A DNA stretch of 64,000 nt. Origin: Nitzschia sp. DOCU1. Lineage: Eukaryota; Bacillariophyta; Bacillariophyceae; Bacillariales; Bacillariaceae. Made by a program: the position numbers and the translations under genes. This document shows positions 1 to 8,981 of this stretch, piece by piece. The DNA lies in the NCBI GenBank assembly GCA_951394045.1, contig OX595986.1, positions 2,757,534-2,821,533 on the forward strand, written 5' to 3'. Position 1 is the stretch's first letter; each line of letters starts with the position of its first letter. The notes beneath the pieces were generated by a model. The model was not told the DNA's origin and did no database searches. It saw nothing but the letters and a program-made list of their open reading frames with translations.

Positions 1-522
1 GGAAGCCAGCTTGGCATAATGGCAAAATCATTCATGGATAGAGGCGACCTTGTACCCGATAACGTGATGATTCAGATAGTGAGTGAACGCCTGAACCAAG
101 ACGATTGCCAGACTCGAGGCTGGTTGTTAGATGGTTTCCCCAGAACCAGAGCACAGGCAGAATTTTTAGAGAATACTGGAGTCGAAGCAGATGTAGTCCT
201 CTTATTGGATGTTCCAGATATTATGATGATCGAGCGAGTTGTCGGGCGCCGTTTAGACCCTATCACTGGCAAAATCTACCACGTGACGTTTCGTCCTCCG
301 CCGGCGAAGATTCGTCTTCGAATGGAGCAGCGAACTGACGATACAATCGAGAAGATCAAACAGCGGTTGGAGCAATTTCATTCCAATCTTTCGGAGATAC
401 GACTTTACTTTGGCGAAAGAATCGTCAAGGTTGATGGACGAGGTTCACCAACTGATATTTCGAAAAGTATAGCCCACGTAATCGACCAGCACCGTCTCGA
501 GAATCGTCGAGTACAAGCATAA
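1..522 (+). CDS. Adenylate kinase family protein, 5'-truncated by the window edge
   Basis: Transfers phosphate between adenine nucleotides (2 ADP to ATP + AMP, or a related nucleoside monophosphate). The frame is open from base 1, so the first methionine at 19 is probably internal. What remains starts just after the missing P-loop. It shows the AMP-binding segment (FMDRGDLVPD), the core WLLDGFPRT motif, the RVVGRRLDP helix leading into the LID, and the RTDD and FGER segments of the CORE. About 173 residues are present, against 210-240 in complete enzymes. The LID contains TGKIYHVTF without zinc-type cysteine pairs, as in other eukaryotic long-form kinases. Compartment cannot be judged without the N-terminus. 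The next gene lies tail-to-tail, 100 bp away. Confidence 0.9.
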   Translation, partial: GSQLGIMAKSFMDRGDLVPDNVMIQIVSERLNQDDCQTRGWLLDGFPRTRAQAEFLENTGVEADVVLLLDVPDIMMIERVVGRRLDPITGKIYHVTFRPPPAKIRLRMEQRTDDTIEKIKQRLEQFHSNLSEIRLYFGERIVKVDGRGSPTDISKSIAHVIDQHRLENRRVQA

Positions 523-622
523 ACTAGAGAATTACCGGGTACACCAAACAGCCTTTTGCTTGCAGCCGAAATAATTGTGTCGGTCTGTACTGAGGGGTGC
601 TTTCGAGAAACGATGGGTTTGC

Positions 623-1453
623 TTACTTGCTGTCGCGCTGGAATTTGAATCCTTTGGAATCGACTTCATTCATCTTTCGCATCCACAGGGGCTCGGGAAG
701 TACTTCATTGATCTTCTTTTCAAGTTCTTCATAAGTTGGTCGGTCAGGTTGGGGATCTAGCAGCGCAATCTCTCTTCGTCCGAGGTCGGCATCTTCGTCG
801 CAAATCACACAACTTTGCCAGCTGGGAAATTCAAAGGTTAGCTTGGTGTCTTCTCCCCTACAGGCGAATTCCTGGAAGGCGAAACCATAGGAGAAGCGAT
901 CAAAAACAATCTTTTTGCACTTGTCTCCCTTTCCAAAGCCAAAATCAGCCGGTCTTTGAAACTGCTTGTTAAACAGTAAAAGGGTTCGTTCATTCCCAAC
1001 CATTTTGTCAATCTCATCAATCTTGTCAAGCTGGTCAACTCCCGGGAATAAAATCGCAGCAACATCTTCCTTTGCAGACGCTTGTGATTCTTGAATAAAT
1101 AATCCACAGCAATCGGGTTGACTTATAACTTGCGAGGAGCATGGACCCGACGACGGCTCTTCGACGACGCCTTTCAAGATTGCCTCGAGAATCTCGCTGG
1201 CGTAGGGATACATCTGAGCCAAACCACCCGGCCATGGATCGATGTCAGCAGCTTGGGTTTCAGGAGGCAAAGGGATAAGATAATCGACGTAGAAGCGACG
1301 CGGCCGGCCCGCTTCTCTGGCATCTTTAATTGCATTGGAAAGACTTCGGATGGCACGTCTGGTCTGCTCCTGGGGAGAAGCCGGTATGAGTGCGAATGCC
1401 CCCGAAAGCAAAAAACTGCAAGTGGCCACGATACCGAAAGCAATACACCTCAT
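623..1453 (-). CDS. Plastid-targeted DUF1995-like protein
   Basis: 276-residue protein beginning at the methionine at 1453. The open frame extends further upstream, but this start gives a clean hydrophobic signal peptide (CIAFGIVATCSFLLSGAFA) ending in a GAF-ALIP site like the ASAFAP motif of diatom complex-plastid precursors. The mature part has R-x-VDYLIPLPPE near residues 50-60, DPWPGGLAQMYP and LLLFNKQF, which I recognise from the DUF1995 family. Plant members include LPA3, linked to photosystem II assembly, so a thylakoid or stroma role is inferred and not shown. A cysteine-bearing stretch (SWQSCVICDED) lies near the C-terminus. Alternatives are few, but the biochemical function is unknown. 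Confidence 0.7.
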   Translation of the reverse strand: MRCIAFGIVATCSFLLSGAFALIPASPQEQTRRAIRSLSNAIKDAREAGRPRRFYVDYLIPLPPETQAADIDPWPGGLAQMYPYASEILEAILKGVVEEPSSGPCSSQVISQPDCCGLFIQESQASAKEDVAAILFPGVDQLDKIDEIDKMVGNERTLLLFNKQFQRPADFGFGKGDKCKKIVFDRFSYGFAFQEFACRGEDTKLTFEFPSWQSCVICDEDADLGRREIALLDPQPDRPTYEELEKKINEVLPEPLWMRKMNEVDSKGFKFQRDSK

Positions 1454-2082
1454 GATCCAATATGAAATATTCACTTCCAAAATAAGTGGAGAAGTGAGTG
1501 GACCATGTTTTTGGATCAAGCCAACATGGCATTTGACCATAACATGTGGAGAAAGAGAGGTGGCAGCAAAAAAGCAAAGCTGCTGCTCCGAATCACGAAT
1601 GACGTGTTCTCGAGTCACGAGTTTTACTTAGAGCACGGAGTCAGTCTTAGTCACGCCAGCACCTCTCATCATGTAGTTTTAGGTAGCAGGAAAATGGTCT
1701 ACCTGATACCTACAATTTGTCTACTTTTAGTATCTAGATCAAACCGTACGCCCCCAATGTAAGTCTAATCGATGTACACGTGCACATCCCTTCAATGTGT
1801 CCAGCGCATCAGTCAAAGAATGCGTATTTCAAAAGCAAAGCGGCTATTTGCATGATGGCTGAAACCTTTTCGTGAACAATTCTTTGGACAAGCCTGGATT
1901 TCCTGTGAGCATTTGAGGAACATACTTGATTGCGACGACGCTGGTAGCTCTGTAGAGCACGTAGAAACATCCACCGTGGCGTACTTCGCTCATTTCACAG
2001 CAAGCCTATGAACAGTGTCGACTTGGTGCTGAGGATTGCTCGTATCTGGCAGAAATGTCTGGGTAGATCGTTGTGTTCCTGG
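1454..2082. other. Intergenic, 629 bp
   Basis: Upstream region of the DUF1995-like gene and downstream region of the DnaJ gene. I see no convincing coding frame, repeat or RNA. Confidence 0.5.
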
Positions 2083-2697
2083 TCAACCCACACCTGGGAT
2101 GAGTGTTTTTCGCTTCGCCTTCACACTTTTGGGCTTGTTGGAGCTACTATCTGCATCGCTTTCGTCTTTTGCTCGAGTCACGTCTGTAAAGAGACTCTCG
2201 TCCAAAAGTGACACTTCCTTCAGCTTAAACGGCGCCGTACCATTTCTGCTCAACTCGCTGGTCTCTGCCAACAGCCCCGAAGAGAACCACCCCCGACAGG
2301 CCTGATCAGTAATTTCGTTGCGCAAGTCTTTTTCCGCTTCAGTATCAGCAAAGGAACACCCAACTCCAAACATGGTGAAATTTGCGTCTTCATTTCCCGC
2401 AGACTTCAAGGTCTTGGCCAATTCCTCATATTTTCCCCAAGCTTCATTTAGCTTCCTGAACTCCTCCTTTCTTTCATCGGCCCCATCAGCGTCGTTTCGG
2501 ATTTTATCGGGATGGATCTCTTGAATTCGACCAAGGTAAGCCTTCTTCAGATCCGCATACGAATAAATCGAAGAGTCGAGTTTTCGATGGGCATCGGGGC
2601 CTTTCCGAGCATACTTCTGCCCGAATAAGAGTCGTACAACCTCTTGCTTAAATTGCCGCGACGAGGCAATTCTGAATGCCCTGGACCCTGTACTCAT
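2083..2697 (-). CDS. DnaJ (J-domain) protein
   Basis: 204-residue single-exon protein that probably stimulates an Hsp70 ATPase. The J domain spans about residues 43-100: YSYADLKKAYLGRIQEIHPD carries the diagnostic HPD at residues 62-64, followed by helix IV with FRKLNEAW. The J domain is not at the extreme N-terminus. The preceding 40 residues are basic and lack acidic residues in the first 17, which would fit a mitochondrial presequence (inference). After the J domain comes a short region with two cysteines (GVGCSF, DQACRGWF) and then an acidic and Ser/Lys-rich tail. There is no Gly/Phe region or CxxCxGxG zinc domain, so this is a class C J protein. Client and compartment are unknown. Confidence 0.8.
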   Translation of the reverse strand: MSTGSRAFRIASSRQFKQEVVRLLFGQKYARKGPDAHRKLDSSIYSYADLKKAYLGRIQEIHPDKIRNDADGADERKEEFRKLNEAWGKYEELAKTLKSAGNEDANFTMFGVGCSFADTEAEKDLRNEITDQACRGWFSSGLLAETSELSRNGTAPFKLKEVSLLDESLFTDVTRAKDESDADSSSNKPKSVKAKRKTLIPGVG

Positions 2698-3105
2698 CTT
2701 ACACCTAGTGATGTGGTCGAGAGAGGTGAAAGTCAGTAATTGGTGCTGCCCTCCTTGAAAGTATGTGGTCTTGATGGACGCAATATGGCGGTGTCAGAGG
2801 CGAAAATGGATCGAGCTGTGCTGGCCTTCATCTTTCTTCTACTTTCATACTTCCGCGAAGAATTCTGACGAGAAAAACAGGTGAAGTTTTTCCGGCGCGC
2901 GTTGGCGGCTGAATGACCAATCGGATGAATCTAGCGGTTCCAAACCCCGTGTAAACGTCTCATTTTCGTACCAAGCCAGACGGTACAAAAATGACCCATC
3001 CGAACCACGAAACGAACGACGATATCGTGGCGAATTTAGTCAAGACATGATGAGGTCACCGACAACACAACACGAGGGACATAATAAACAACACCAACGA
3101 GGCAA
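2698..3105. other. Intergenic, 408 bp
   Basis: Lies between the DnaJ start and the 3' end of the next minus-strand gene. Presumed promoter of the DnaJ gene. No repeat or coding signal seen. Confidence 0.4.
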
Positions 3106-3855
3106 TCAACCGCTTCCATTATAATTACTTTTCGACACAGAGCAAAGTATATTGCTGTCATCGTCACTGTTGTTGCCTTCACTTTCATCACTCACAGTAT
3201 TGAGCTCTTCAGTATTCTCTTGTTGTAGGGCTGCTCGGAGGAGGTCAAAAGGAAGCGGGCCCACCGTACTAGAATACTTGGAGTACCATGCAGCAATCAC
3301 CATTTCTTTTGCTTCTTCTGGAGATGACGGTGGCTGCTCTGATGGCAACGTTTTTCTCATCTTTTGAATGTTCTTTTGTGCATTTGATACAAGAACAGAG
3401 TCGCAAACGTTGTTTGAAATGGAGTTGCCACCGTCCTCAATCCGCTTTCGCTTTCTTGTCAGTTTGATGGCAGCATCGTATTGTGCTTGCCAAAATACTG
3501 GACGGTCACGACAATCAACTTCCTGTGGCTGCTCGGATTCCCAGTGAATTTGAAAGAAATATATGCATTTCTTTGGTTTACCATCATGGCAGTCAACCGA
3601 ATACTTCTCTCGTTTGACGATGAATTGTTGCTCAGTGCCGGAAGCATCAAAATTCAACAATTTGCCTTCTCGATCGCCGACAATCTTGTTGAATGCTTTG
3701 GTGATGGCTGTTTCAGTAACATCTGCTTTCAACTGAGTCAAAATGATAGTATGCCATGCCATGGTGGGTATCCACGCGCGGCGGAACCTTGCATCAGTCG
3801 CCACGGCGGCACAGAATTTCATCGCGTCATTGGTGTTGTTCACTTGAGTCATCAT
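3106..3855 (-). CDS. Unknown protein with basic NLS-like patch and acidic tail
   Basis: 249 residues, not recognised. Two adjacent ATGs start it (3855 and 3852). The N-terminal half (about residues 20-120) is globular in composition, with a WIPTMAWHTI segment and alternating charged and aromatic strands including KKCIYFFQIHW. A basic patch KLTRKRKR at about residue 133-140 resembles a nuclear localisation signal. A Pro/Ser linker and a second helical block with AWYSKYSSTVGPLPFDLLR follow, and the end is acidic (DESEGNNSDDDS). A nuclear DNA-binding or chromatin role is possible but only inferred from composition. It is divergent to the ubiquitin-like/eL41 gene, with a hairpin and a tandem repeat between them. 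Confidence 0.5.
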   Translation of the reverse strand: MMTQVNNTNDAMKFCAAVATDARFRRAWIPTMAWHTIILTQLKADVTETAITKAFNKIVGDREGKLLNFDASGTEQQFIVKREKYSVDCHDGKPKKCIYFFQIHWESEQPQEVDCRDRPVFWQAQYDAAIKLTRKRKRIEDGGNSISNNVCDSVLVSNAQKNIQKMRKTLPSEQPPSSPEEAKEMVIAAWYSKYSSTVGPLPFDLLRAALQQENTEELNTVSDESEGNNSDDDSNILCSVSKSNYNGSG

Positions 3856-3874
3856 TGCGAAAGCAATTTTGTTC

Positions 3875-3947
3875 CTTCTCGCATATAATTTCGTATTATA
3901 GTCTATTGAATAGTATTCTAGCGATGTGTAAAATTATATGCGAGAAG
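3875..3947. repeat. 17-bp perfect inverted repeat (potential hairpin)
   Basis: CTTCTCGCATATAATTT at 3875-3891 is exactly the reverse complement of 3931-3947, with a 39-nt spacer that contains a smaller near-palindrome (CTATTGAATAG). It sits 20 bp upstream of the minus-strand unknown gene. It could be a cruciform, a paired regulatory site or the remnant of a small inverted-repeat element. No target-site duplication was identified. Confidence 0.7.
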
Positions 3948-4696
3948 ATGCTGTTTTGATTTACTACTTGTCAATCAAAACGGTGCCATGGTCGGACCGA
4001 GATTTCGTTTCCGTGATAGCATCGAGCGAAAACATCATCGCGCCCAAAAAATGATTCCAAGTTTGACTAATTTGATTGCAATTATTCATGATTCAAAAGT
4101 TAATCCCGGACGCGAGACGTTTACGCGCACTTTGGAACCGCTAGATTCAAAAGTTAATCCCGGACGCGAGACGTTTACGCGCACTTTGGAACCGCTAGAA
4201 TCCATCATCTATGAAAGGTCGTGCAAGCAATCATTTGAGTCGTCGCGTGCGCGAATGCACGCGCGCTTGGTTCCCTCGTTACTCGGGAATTTGCGACGTA
4301 GGATTCAGTATATTTTCTACTTACTACGATTTCTATGTCCAAACCTTACTAAGAGCGTTGATCGTGCGGCGGACGGAACGACCACGCTGACAACCACGAG
4401 CAAAACGCGGGAAGACGAAGCGGTGCAGCGTCAACAATGGCCATAGTATCGCTGTCTGTTCCAAGTGCAACTTGTAAGTTGTGTTCTTGCGCCTTTCTTG
4501 CCCTTTGTTCGATGGTTATCCGTGTTCTTGATCCATTCATGCCCGCGGGGTTGGGAAGAACGAGTTATCTATGATGTGGGGGTTGGAAGGAGGCGCTAGT
4601 TCGCATTCGTGTATTTTTGGCCCATCGATTTCCTCATGCCGTTCACTTTTCCCTCTTATACTTTACAGGTTTGAGCAACCGTTACTGTCCAAAACC
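3948..4696. other. Intergenic / 5' leader of the eL41 fusion gene, with a leader intron
   Basis: Besides the 54-bp repeat, this stretch ends in a probable untranslated leader. A good donor (CTT|GTAAGT at 4474) and acceptor (CTTTACAG, ending at 4668) define a 195-bp intron finishing 28 nt before the start codon. Leader introns are common in ribosomal protein genes; transcription start was not located. Confidence 0.5.
4090..4197. repeat. Perfect tandem duplication, 2 x 54 bp
   Basis: Units 4090-4143 and 4144-4197 are identical over 54 bp. Each carries the CG-rich core GACGCGAGACG and TTTACGCGC. Full identity suggests a recent duplication. It lies about 280 bp upstream of the first clear splice donor of the eL41 fusion gene, so it may double a regulatory module. 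Function is unknown. Confidence 0.9.
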
Positions 4697-4984
4697 ATGA
4701 AGATCTTTGTCAATTCGACTGCTTACGAAGTGGACGCCGCCACCTCCGTCGAGAGCCTCAAGCTCATGATCGAGAACGCGGAGTTCGTCCCTGCCCACCA
4801 GATTTGCCTCTTGAATGGCGCCGAAGCCCTCGAGGAAGGTTCCCTCGAGGCCAATGGCGTTGAAGAGGAGGACACCCTCCAAATGAGGATGTTCGTCAAC
4901 GCTGGTATGCGCCGCAAGTGGCGCAAGAAGCGAATGCGACGTCTCCGACGCAAGCGCCGAAAGATGCGACAACGGGCCAAATAA
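4697..4984 (+). CDS. Ubiquitin-like domain fused to ribosomal protein eL41
   Basis: 95 residues. Residues 1-70 form a ubiquitin-like fold: MKIFVN start, YEVDAATSVESLKLMIE for strand 2 and the helix, QICLLNGAEALEEG for the central strands, and DTLQMRMFV as the last strand. Residues 71-95 are the whole 25-residue eL41: MRRKWRKKRMRRLRRKRRKM then RQRAK, the standard length and composition of this tiny 60S subunit protein. The junction is a single glycine (VNAG|MRRK), not the GG of ubiquitin. The Ubl resembles the FUBI domain fused to eS30 in animals more than true ubiquitin. Separate ATGs start both the whole frame and the eL41 part, so unfused eL41 translation is conceivable. Processing is inferred. 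Confidence 0.85.
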   Translation: MKIFVNSTAYEVDAATSVESLKLMIENAEFVPAHQICLLNGAEALEEGSLEANGVEEEDTLQMRMFVNAGMRRKWRKKRMRRLRRKRRKMRQRAK

Positions 4985-5413
4985 GCAGTTTGTGCTTAGT
5001 GGCGTTGTTGTTGGAGGGTGGTTTGCATGTCAATAAGGAGAAGGTGATATGATTCCACCCGCCTCGGAGGAGAATAGTCGTCTGTAAGGTCTATTAGGGC
5101 AGGCGTTTGTTTTCAATTTTGACAGTACTAGTTCTAGACTTCGGTCTCACGTTATTCATAGTAAGACAGTGATAACAGCCCAACCAGCGGCACTCCAGAT
5201 TGCAGAGGATGACGGGGGTTCGTCCAAGCTTTTCAGGGAAGAAGGTTATACTCGAGTTTCGATCGATGCTTAACCTTAGAGACGCGGGATGCCTACTTGC
5301 TACTCGATTGAATTTATTTTCGTCAGAGGGTGCCATTGCAATTGTCAAAAAGAGTCTATTTGTTTACAAGAAAAGTTGACTAAAATGGTGCGGCCCCAAG
5401 AGTAGAAAAAAGT
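4985..5413. other. Intergenic, 429 bp
   Basis: Convergent 3' ends of the eL41 fusion gene and the Nudix gene. No feature seen. Confidence 0.5.
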
Positions 5414-6541
5414 TTAGTTCCAGTCCACTACCACTGGCATGTACAGTGGGTTTGGTTTTCGTCCTGGTACAACACTTGTCACTTCTTTTTGCTCGATACG
5501 AATGCCCGCATCGTAGACTTTCATTACACTCCGCATCATGGGGTGTCCTGGTTCTCCATCCACCATGGCTCGATATTCACTTAATGGTACCCACGCCGTC
5601 GCTTCGATTTCCGAAGCTTGTGCACAAGGCTCTGGAATGACAGCATTACCATTCTCGTCGACTCCTTCAATGGGATCCAACCGGCATACAAAATATAAAT
5701 CCGATCGACCATTGGCTAACCCATGCGCATGGCGAAAGGATAATATGGAATGAAACTTGGTCTTGATTCCCGTCTCTTCCAAAACTTCCCTTTCTGCCGC
5801 ATCCGCAATACTTTCACCCAACTCGGAAAGGCCCCCGGGAACCTTCCACGGAAGATAATTCCGACGCAGCTCTCGTACACATAGAATTTCATTGCGACTG
5901 TTGACTACCACCGCCCCCACACCCACATGATGTGTGGCAAACTCGGGAACCATGGATTCGGTATCGGTCCGTAGCCATAAATTTAATTTGGCAGTCGTTC
6001 CCTGAGCATGATGATACTGAAAGCCCAGAGCGGACATTTCTTCAATCAAAGAGGCCCGTGACATGGGCACTTCCACCCAGACGCTGGACTTTTCGAGTTC
6101 TCTGAGCACTTTACAAGTGCCCTGGAGCCGTGATCGAAAGGTATCTCGATCATACAGGGGATTCGGCTCTTCTGGAATAACAATAGTGGCGGAATTATGC
6201 GCACTTTTCTCGTACGGAAGAACGTCCTTCCATTCCTGGTCTTGGAGTGTGACGGCATCGTCATTGGGGAATGTGGACACCATGTTTCGTCGCGTAATTT
6301 CAGATAACAAATCACGAGACGAGATCCTGAGGCGGCGATCGGTACCGGCGGATAAAAAGGCCTCCTGAGGCCCTGTTCGGTGGGAACAGGCGGCAGAAGC
6401 AATGAAACCTCGGGAAGCAAATGTCGTCAAGATACTCGCTACTGAGAACGTTTTTGTCCGCATTGTCAAACAATTTAACGTGTTGGATAGTCCACTGCGA
6501 TAGATTACTCTATGATCCGACAGGGACTTGCCAATCCGCAT
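5414..6541 (-). CDS. Nudix hydrolase, NUDT6-like
   Basis: 375 residues. The Nudix box at about 237-259 reads GLSELGESIADAAEREVLEE then TGI and fits G-x5-E-x7-REUxEExGU, so the metal-binding glutamates are intact. The fold around it is complete (HHVGVGAVVV before; FRHAHG, SDLYFVCRL after). The region before the domain (PMSRASLIEEMSALGFQYHHA and LNLWL) resembles the pre-Nudix part of NUDT6 and the plant NUDT2/5/6/7/8/10 group. Substrates in that group include NADH, ADP-ribose and CoA; the substrate here cannot be read from sequence. A second in-frame ATG at 6463 would begin a basic, Ser/Thr-rich N-terminus (MRTKTFSVASILTTFASR) that could be an organelle presequence. Either start is possible. 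Confidence 0.85.
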   Translation of the reverse strand: MRIGKSLSDHRVIYRSGLSNTLNCLTMRTKTFSVASILTTFASRGFIASAACSHRTGPQEAFLSAGTDRRLRISSRDLLSEITRRNMVSTFPNDDAVTLQDQEWKDVLPYEKSAHNSATIVIPEEPNPLYDRDTFRSRLQGTCKVLRELEKSSVWVEVPMSRASLIEEMSALGFQYHHAQGTTAKLNLWLRTDTESMVPEFATHHVGVGAVVVNSRNEILCVRELRRNYLPWKVPGGLSELGESIADAAEREVLEETGIKTKFHSILSFRHAHGLANGRSDLYFVCRLDPIEGVDENGNAVIPEPCAQASEIEATAWVPLSEYRAMVDGEPGHPMMRSVMKVYDAGIRIEQKEVTSVVPGRKPNPLYMPVVVDWN

Positions 6542-6954
6542 TCTCTACGCAAAGAGCAAATAAGAGTGACATGGAGAGACTATCGTCGCAATTTGATCTG
6601 ATGACGAGGAACGAAAGAACCATCTGCGGGTGCATGACGCACCGCCGCGGTGGCGTGCCGCGCTCACGAATTTCTTTGGAATCACGCGCTGGTCGGGTGG
6701 ACAGGCAAGCTTGCTTGACGACGTGCCGGCGACAAGGATGGCAGCTATGATACAGGAAACTTTGCCGAGATAGCTAGAAAAATGTTCCTTCACCAAAACA
6801 ATAGATAGTACACCGTAGAATCTCGTTGCTACCCTTATCATTGAGAATCAACTAGTTTCAAAATGAGGACACAACCATTCAAGCAGTCAAAGAAGAAAAA
6901 GACTTCTTGGCCCACAACAGTATCCTTGAGCAAACGACATGATTGCTGTTCATG
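6542..6954. other. Intergenic, 413 bp
   Basis: Upstream of the Nudix gene and downstream of the ACBP gene. Nothing recognisable. Confidence 0.4.
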
Positions 6955-7212
6955 TCAGAGCGTGTTGATCAACGCAATATAATGCTGCATGGCTTCATTC
7001 TGGGGCATGTTTCCCAACTCCTTCCATCCATCATACTTGGCTCGTCCAGTAAGGTCATGGACAGCCGGACGTTTTCGATCTCCAATTGGGCCTTCGGTTG
7101 CTTGCTTGAAGAGTCCGTAGATTTGTAACTTGGTGACATTGCTGCTGACAGGAGTTTCACGGGCTTTGGCCGCGGCGGCGTCGAATTGATCTTGCAAGGA
7201 AGCAGACATCAT
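6955..7212 (-). CDS. Acyl-CoA-binding protein (ACBP)
   Basis: 85-residue cytosolic-type ACBP, the usual size of the stand-alone family, which binds and shuttles long-chain acyl-CoA esters. It has four predicted helices. The conserved LQIYGLFKQATEG segment carries the tyrosine and lysine that contact the CoA moiety, and RAKYDGWKEL carries the second lysine, tyrosine and tryptophan. The usual AxxxYI end is present as EAMQHYIALI. Two ATGs are adjacent at the start (7212 and 7209). No targeting peptide is visible. It is a single exon. Confidence 0.95.
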   Translation of the reverse strand: MMSASLQDQFDAAAAKARETPVSSNVTKLQIYGLFKQATEGPIGDRKRPAVHDLTGRAKYDGWKELGNMPQNEAMQHYIALINTL

Positions 7213-7959
7213 TTTGGTTGTAGTTTTACTAGTTGAGAGCGAGCACTTTCAGATATCTATTTATTATGAGTAGAGTGGATGATGAAGACTAGTAGAGCGG
7301 CGAGTCTTTGGGTCAAGACCCAAGATCCCGACCCAAGATCCACATGTGATGGGGAGAATTGGCAAGACTACAGTTAAGAGAAACAACACGTGTTTCATCA
7401 CGCCATCGAAAACTTCATGCCGGTAGATGCTGCATGAAAGTTTTGAGTCACATCATTCGTGCATTCGTCACCAAAACGACTCAATCGAATACATCGCGAG
7501 ATGCATATCCCCATCGCCCTCCATCTCTACTATCGCATCACGATGATGAGGCCTACTACTGCTACTCCGTAAAGTAACAGCAGTTGGAGACATGTCCTAC
7601 TCTATTGTCACTCCGTGCATTGTTGCAGGATCCAGCAATAAATTGGACGACTCAGTAGGAGACGTCGCCTCCAGCACTGCGCCGTATCCACATCTGGTGA
7701 CCTATGTTGGTGAGGCGCCCTTGTGATGAGAATGTTCTAAGACTTAACTTCATATCGAGTTAGCATAATGAGTACCTACTACCAGTATCTTCGGCACAGT
7801 ACTGATTAGAAACGATTGCGCAAGAAGGGCAAGGCGTGCACAAGTCGAGGTCTTCTGTAGCATGTTTCCCCCCAATCAATAAACCGAAGGAGAAACCAAA
7901 CCAACGACGCAATCCAAGGGAAAGAGTATCCTAGTTTTACTGGCCGGCGGGACAAAGCA
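7213..7959. other. Intergenic, 747 bp
   Basis: Contains a short direct repeat, GACCCAAGATCC twice near 7315-7340, upstream of ACBP. No coding or RNA gene is supported. Confidence 0.4.
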
Positions 7960-8642
7960 TTACCACTTCCGAAAGTGCTGTTTCGTTTGATGATACGACG
8001 CGTCAATCATCTCCGGAGGTATACCAAAGCGAGACCACATTTTAACGCTGAAATGACGAAAGTAATGGTGACGACCAAAGATTGTTCCAACCACCACCAA
8101 CATAGTAGCATAGATAGGAGTCATAATGACAATGGAACAGATTCGGTATGACCAAGGACCGTCTTTCAAACTTCCTTGTAGACCCAAACCTTTGCTGACT
8201 GCTGGTCGGACCTGTAGTAGGGTTGTCAGGGGCATGTTAGATTTCAAAGCTCAACATGGTCTAGAAATATAGGGACATAGAAGTCAACTATCCAACTTAC
8301 CAAAACCATGGTAGATGAACCCGTAATGGCAAATACCGTGCAAACAAGCACCATTTCTCGGTACCATGCTGCCGTCCATCTCGGAGGCATTTCTTTTGGT
8401 CCAATGTACCTGTTCCACATTTGAGAAAAGCCCGACTGGTTCAAACCTTTGCTGGTTTCACTTTTCGATGCCTCCTTTGCGGAGCTACCCGTTTTGGGAT
8501 TGGATGTAAGCCACCGTTTCGCCGACGGATCATTCTGCCTTCGAACCAGCGACCCATGCCTCACAACGCCGGGAAGTAACGACGCTCGAGATCTCAAACC
8601 AAACATTGACCTTGTAGTTCCAATTGCCAGCGATGATATCAT
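7960..8642 (-). CDS. Small two-TM protein, DUF6787-like, probably mitochondrial (2 exons)
   Basis: Exons 8642-8301 and 8211-7960 are joined over an 89-bp intron (donor G|GTAAGT, acceptor CTACAG) in phase 0, giving 197 residues. Residues 1-70 are rich in Arg/Ser, with few acidic residues at the start, resembling a mitochondrial presequence (inference). A hydrophobic segment at about 97-115 (EMVLVCTVFAITGSSTMVLV) crosses the splice junction into RPAVSKGLGLQGSLKDGPWS. A second hydrophobic segment follows (YRICSIVIMTPIYATMLVVV), then GRHHYFRHFSVKMWSRFG. The RPAVSKxLGLxGSLKDGPWSYR block reads like a stramenopile-conserved protein of the DUF6787 type. The function is unknown. Confidence 0.7.
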
Positions 8643-8761
8643 TCTTTATTTGTCACTGATGGGCTTTCTCGAAACTCTTTTGTGAAGCTCATTATGAGAT
8701 CTTCGAAGTTTGCTCATCCACTAGTAGTAGCGGTTCGATCTCCATCCTTATTTCGTCGTGG

Positions 8762-8793
8762 CGTCGTCGTCATCGTCATCGTCATCGTCATCA
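8762..8793. repeat. Microsatellite, CATCGT hexamer repeat
   Basis: About four consecutive CATCGT units preceded by GTCGTCGT. Simple sequence repeat with no evident function. Confidence 0.8.
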
Positions 8794-8969
8794 TGCGCGT
8801 TTTCGCCCTTGCAAATCTTACTCCCAATCGACTCGCCGGACTTCTGGACTCCCTACTCTATCGCACAGCCGTCGACGCTAGCAATAGTGGATATAGCGAA
8901 TTCTGCTCTCGCACTCCGGCGTTGTAGCTACTACTGCTAGCGTAGAAGAGTGGCATCCGCTCTCAAGTA

Positions 8970-8981
8970 GGGGGGGGGGGG
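8970..8981. repeat. Homopolymer run of 12 G
   Basis: Single uninterrupted G-tract in non-coding sequence; prone to length variation and read error. Confidence 0.8.

Noticed and set aside
3988..4446. 152-codon plus-strand frame spanning the 54-bp repeat
   Set aside because: The repeat length (a multiple of three) keeps the frame open, but the protein has no family features and the region lies in the leader of the eL41 fusion gene.
7806..8006. 66-codon minus-strand frame near the two-TM gene
   Set aside because: Other frame of the same strand overlapping the second exon; no family content.
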